Below, piece by piece: positions 63,167-64,000 of a stretch of 64,000 nucleotides of DNA. Where the stretch lies: contig NZ_JAVHUL010000004.1 of assembly GCF_031085155.1 (NCBI RefSeq), positions 51,286 through 115,285 on the forward strand, written 5' to 3'. Every line of letters starts with the position of its first letter. Position 1 is the first letter of the stretch. The notes under the pieces are model-generated. The model worked only from the letters and a program-made list of their open reading frames with translations, ran no database searches and was not told the origin of the DNA. The position numbers and the translations under genes were made by a program. The DNA is from Mesonia profundi. GTDB lineage: Bacteria; Bacteroidota; Bacteroidia; Flavobacteriales; Flavobacteriaceae.

Positions 63167-63896
63167 TTAATCTTCTAAAGATCCAAACTTATACTCATTG
63201 AAGTCGTTAAATGTTTCTTTCAGTTCCTGTTTAGTATTCATCACAAAAGGACCTTGGGCTGCAATAGATTCGTTAATGAGTTTGTCGCTTAAAACCAGTA
63301 CAAAAGTATCATCGCTTGCTTCAATTTCAAAAGATTCGCTTTCGTTGGTCATTAATGCCAAATGGTCTGTTGGTATTTTTTCTTTCCCATTGACCACAAT
63401 GTTTCCTTCAAGTACTAAGAAGTACCGTGCTGTATTCTACTGGAAAATAAAAATCAGCTTTTCCTCTTTTTTTCAGTTTGGCATTGAACAAATTTACAGA
63501 AGTAAAAGTAGTGGCCGATCCTTTTGTACCTTTGTATTCACCAGCGATATCTTCAATAGCTCCAGCATTAGTAGGCAATTCGAATCGGTTGATAATTGCG
63601 TATTTTATGACTTGATATTTCGGATCGTTTGCTTTGTTCTTGGCGGGCAAATTTATCTAAAACTGTACCATTTGAAAGTCGCCCCCTTTTTTACTCCATT
63701 CCTCTTCGAGGTATTCTTTGTGTAATACACATTTGGCTATTGTCGTGATTGGCCACCTTGTCTTTGTAGGCTATTATTACCGTCTCAAGATCTTTGTGAG
63801 GATGCACACCGATGCCTTTTGGTTTATCGGAAGGTAGAAATTTATGGGTTGAATTATAATCCAACATAATAAAAGGGCTTATCCGCTGCATATTTG
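63167..63896 (-). pseudogene. Pirin family protein, disrupted
   Basis: Three fragments together read as a pirin: ISPFIMLDYNSTHKFLPSDK and GVGVHPHKDLET-like segment (63691-63896), then KANDPKYQVIKYAIINRFELP and TTFTSVNLFNAKLKKRGKAD (63408-63650), then HLALMTNESESFEIEASDD and PFVMNTKQELKETFNDF (63167-63415). Lesions: the 5' end is replaced by IS sequence; about 17-18 codons are lost after VANHDN with a frame change (HKEYLEEEWSKKGG continues in another frame); that frame holds an in-frame TAG at QF*INLP; and another frame change lies near 63410. The two cupin-type metal-binding sites cannot form. Confidence 0.88.
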
Positions 63897-64000
63897 TAAG
63901 CTTCCCCAAAATTAGGACAAATAGAAGTTATAATTAATTTTAAATTTGTCAACTATGAAACAAAGTAAATTTAGTCCACAACAGATTGTAAAAATCCTAA
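63895..64000 (+). mobile_element. Left end of an IS3-type insertion sequence (partial)
   Basis: The pirin reading stops at about 63895, where a TG-starting end (TGTAAGCTTCCCCAAAATTA) typical of IS3-family inverted repeats begins. A transposase frame starts 60 bases later. The element runs off the right edge, so its other end and target duplication are not visible. Confidence 0.7.
63955..64000 (+). CDS. IS3-family transposase OrfA (N-terminal part)
   Basis: Fifteen codons are visible, MKQSKFSPQQIVKIL, matching the helix-turn-helix N-terminus of IS3-family OrfA proteins. Truncated by the end of the window. OrfA would bind the IS ends; the OrfB integrase should follow outside. Confidence 0.7.
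   Translation, partial: MKQSKFSPQQIVKIL

Noticed and set aside
1..64000. tRNA, rRNA and CRISPR arrays
   Set aside because: Intergenic regions were read for cloverleaf-like and evenly spaced repeat patterns; none was convincing.

Overview
The window looks like chromosomal DNA of a marine-type Flavobacteriaceae (phylum Bacteroidota). It is AT-rich and has no Shine-Dalgarno sequences. At least one promoter has the Bacteroidota form TTG-N19-TAnnTTTG (ndk). Two secreted proteins carry type IX secretion C-terminal sorting domains, there is a gliding-motility GldI lipoprotein, and many small lipoproteins and DUF families are typical of the group. No rRNA, tRNA or CRISPR array was seen.

Layout. 0-4 kb: YbbR-like protein, coaE and an RprX/RprY-type two-component system, ending at a 20-bp two-way hairpin. 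4-11 kb, minus strand: miaA overlapping a potassium-channel-like protein with a C-terminal zinc ribbon, an exonuclease/GIY-YIG fusion, then YggS, DUF1015, 3-hydroxyacyl-CoA dehydrogenase and a Gfo/Idh/MocA oxidoreductase. 11-22.5 kb: a secreted LRR protein, pcm, an EEP-family membrane protein, a DUF5686 outer-membrane protein, smpB, a lipoprotein SixA-like phosphatase beside a phytase-esterase lipoprotein, CsbD, and the envelope foldase group cyclophilin-FKBP fusion/gldI/DHH phosphoesterase. 23-27 kb: ndk, a sorting-domain protein, two lipoproteins, a DUF721 (DciA-like) protein and recF. 27-33 kb, plus strand: TPR protein, ribH, small membrane protein, mutL, two rhomboid proteases and an EEP protein. 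33-39 kb, minus strand: WbqC, lepB, dapB, DUF5683, parB, parA, then an SDR.

39-43 kb is a compact nitrite-reduction cassette: nirK with a fused cytochrome c, a NirV/FGE-like protein and a SCO copper chaperone. 43-47.6 kb has both methylmalonyl-CoA mutase subunits, a DivIC/FtsB-like protein and uridine kinase. 48-55 kb is a heavy-metal efflux cluster on the minus strand: DUF3347 protein, Cys/His-rich DUF6660-like protein, a CusA/CzcA pump fused to a TolC-like outer-membrane factor, and its periplasmic adaptor. 55-57 kb is umuDC, where UmuD has lost its catalytic lysine. 57-64 kb is gene-poor: a hemerythrin, a DUF6929-like protein, a possible CBS-HEPN protein, a DUF1328 small membrane protein, a tandem universal stress protein, and a decayed pirin gene cut by an IS3-type element that runs off the right edge.

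The strongest new signal is regulatory. nirK and the universal stress protein gene, 22 kb apart, share an FNR-box-like palindrome (TGAT-AAAT-ATCA type) exactly 22 bases upstream of a TAnnTTTG -7 box. This suggests one Crp/Fnr-type activator drives both genes under oxygen limitation or nitrogen oxides. Other signals are a perfect palindrome at the start of the Cys/His-rich metal-cluster gene, several families of intergenic hairpin repeats, and four exact copies of the 13-mer CGCTTTCGCGGAA.
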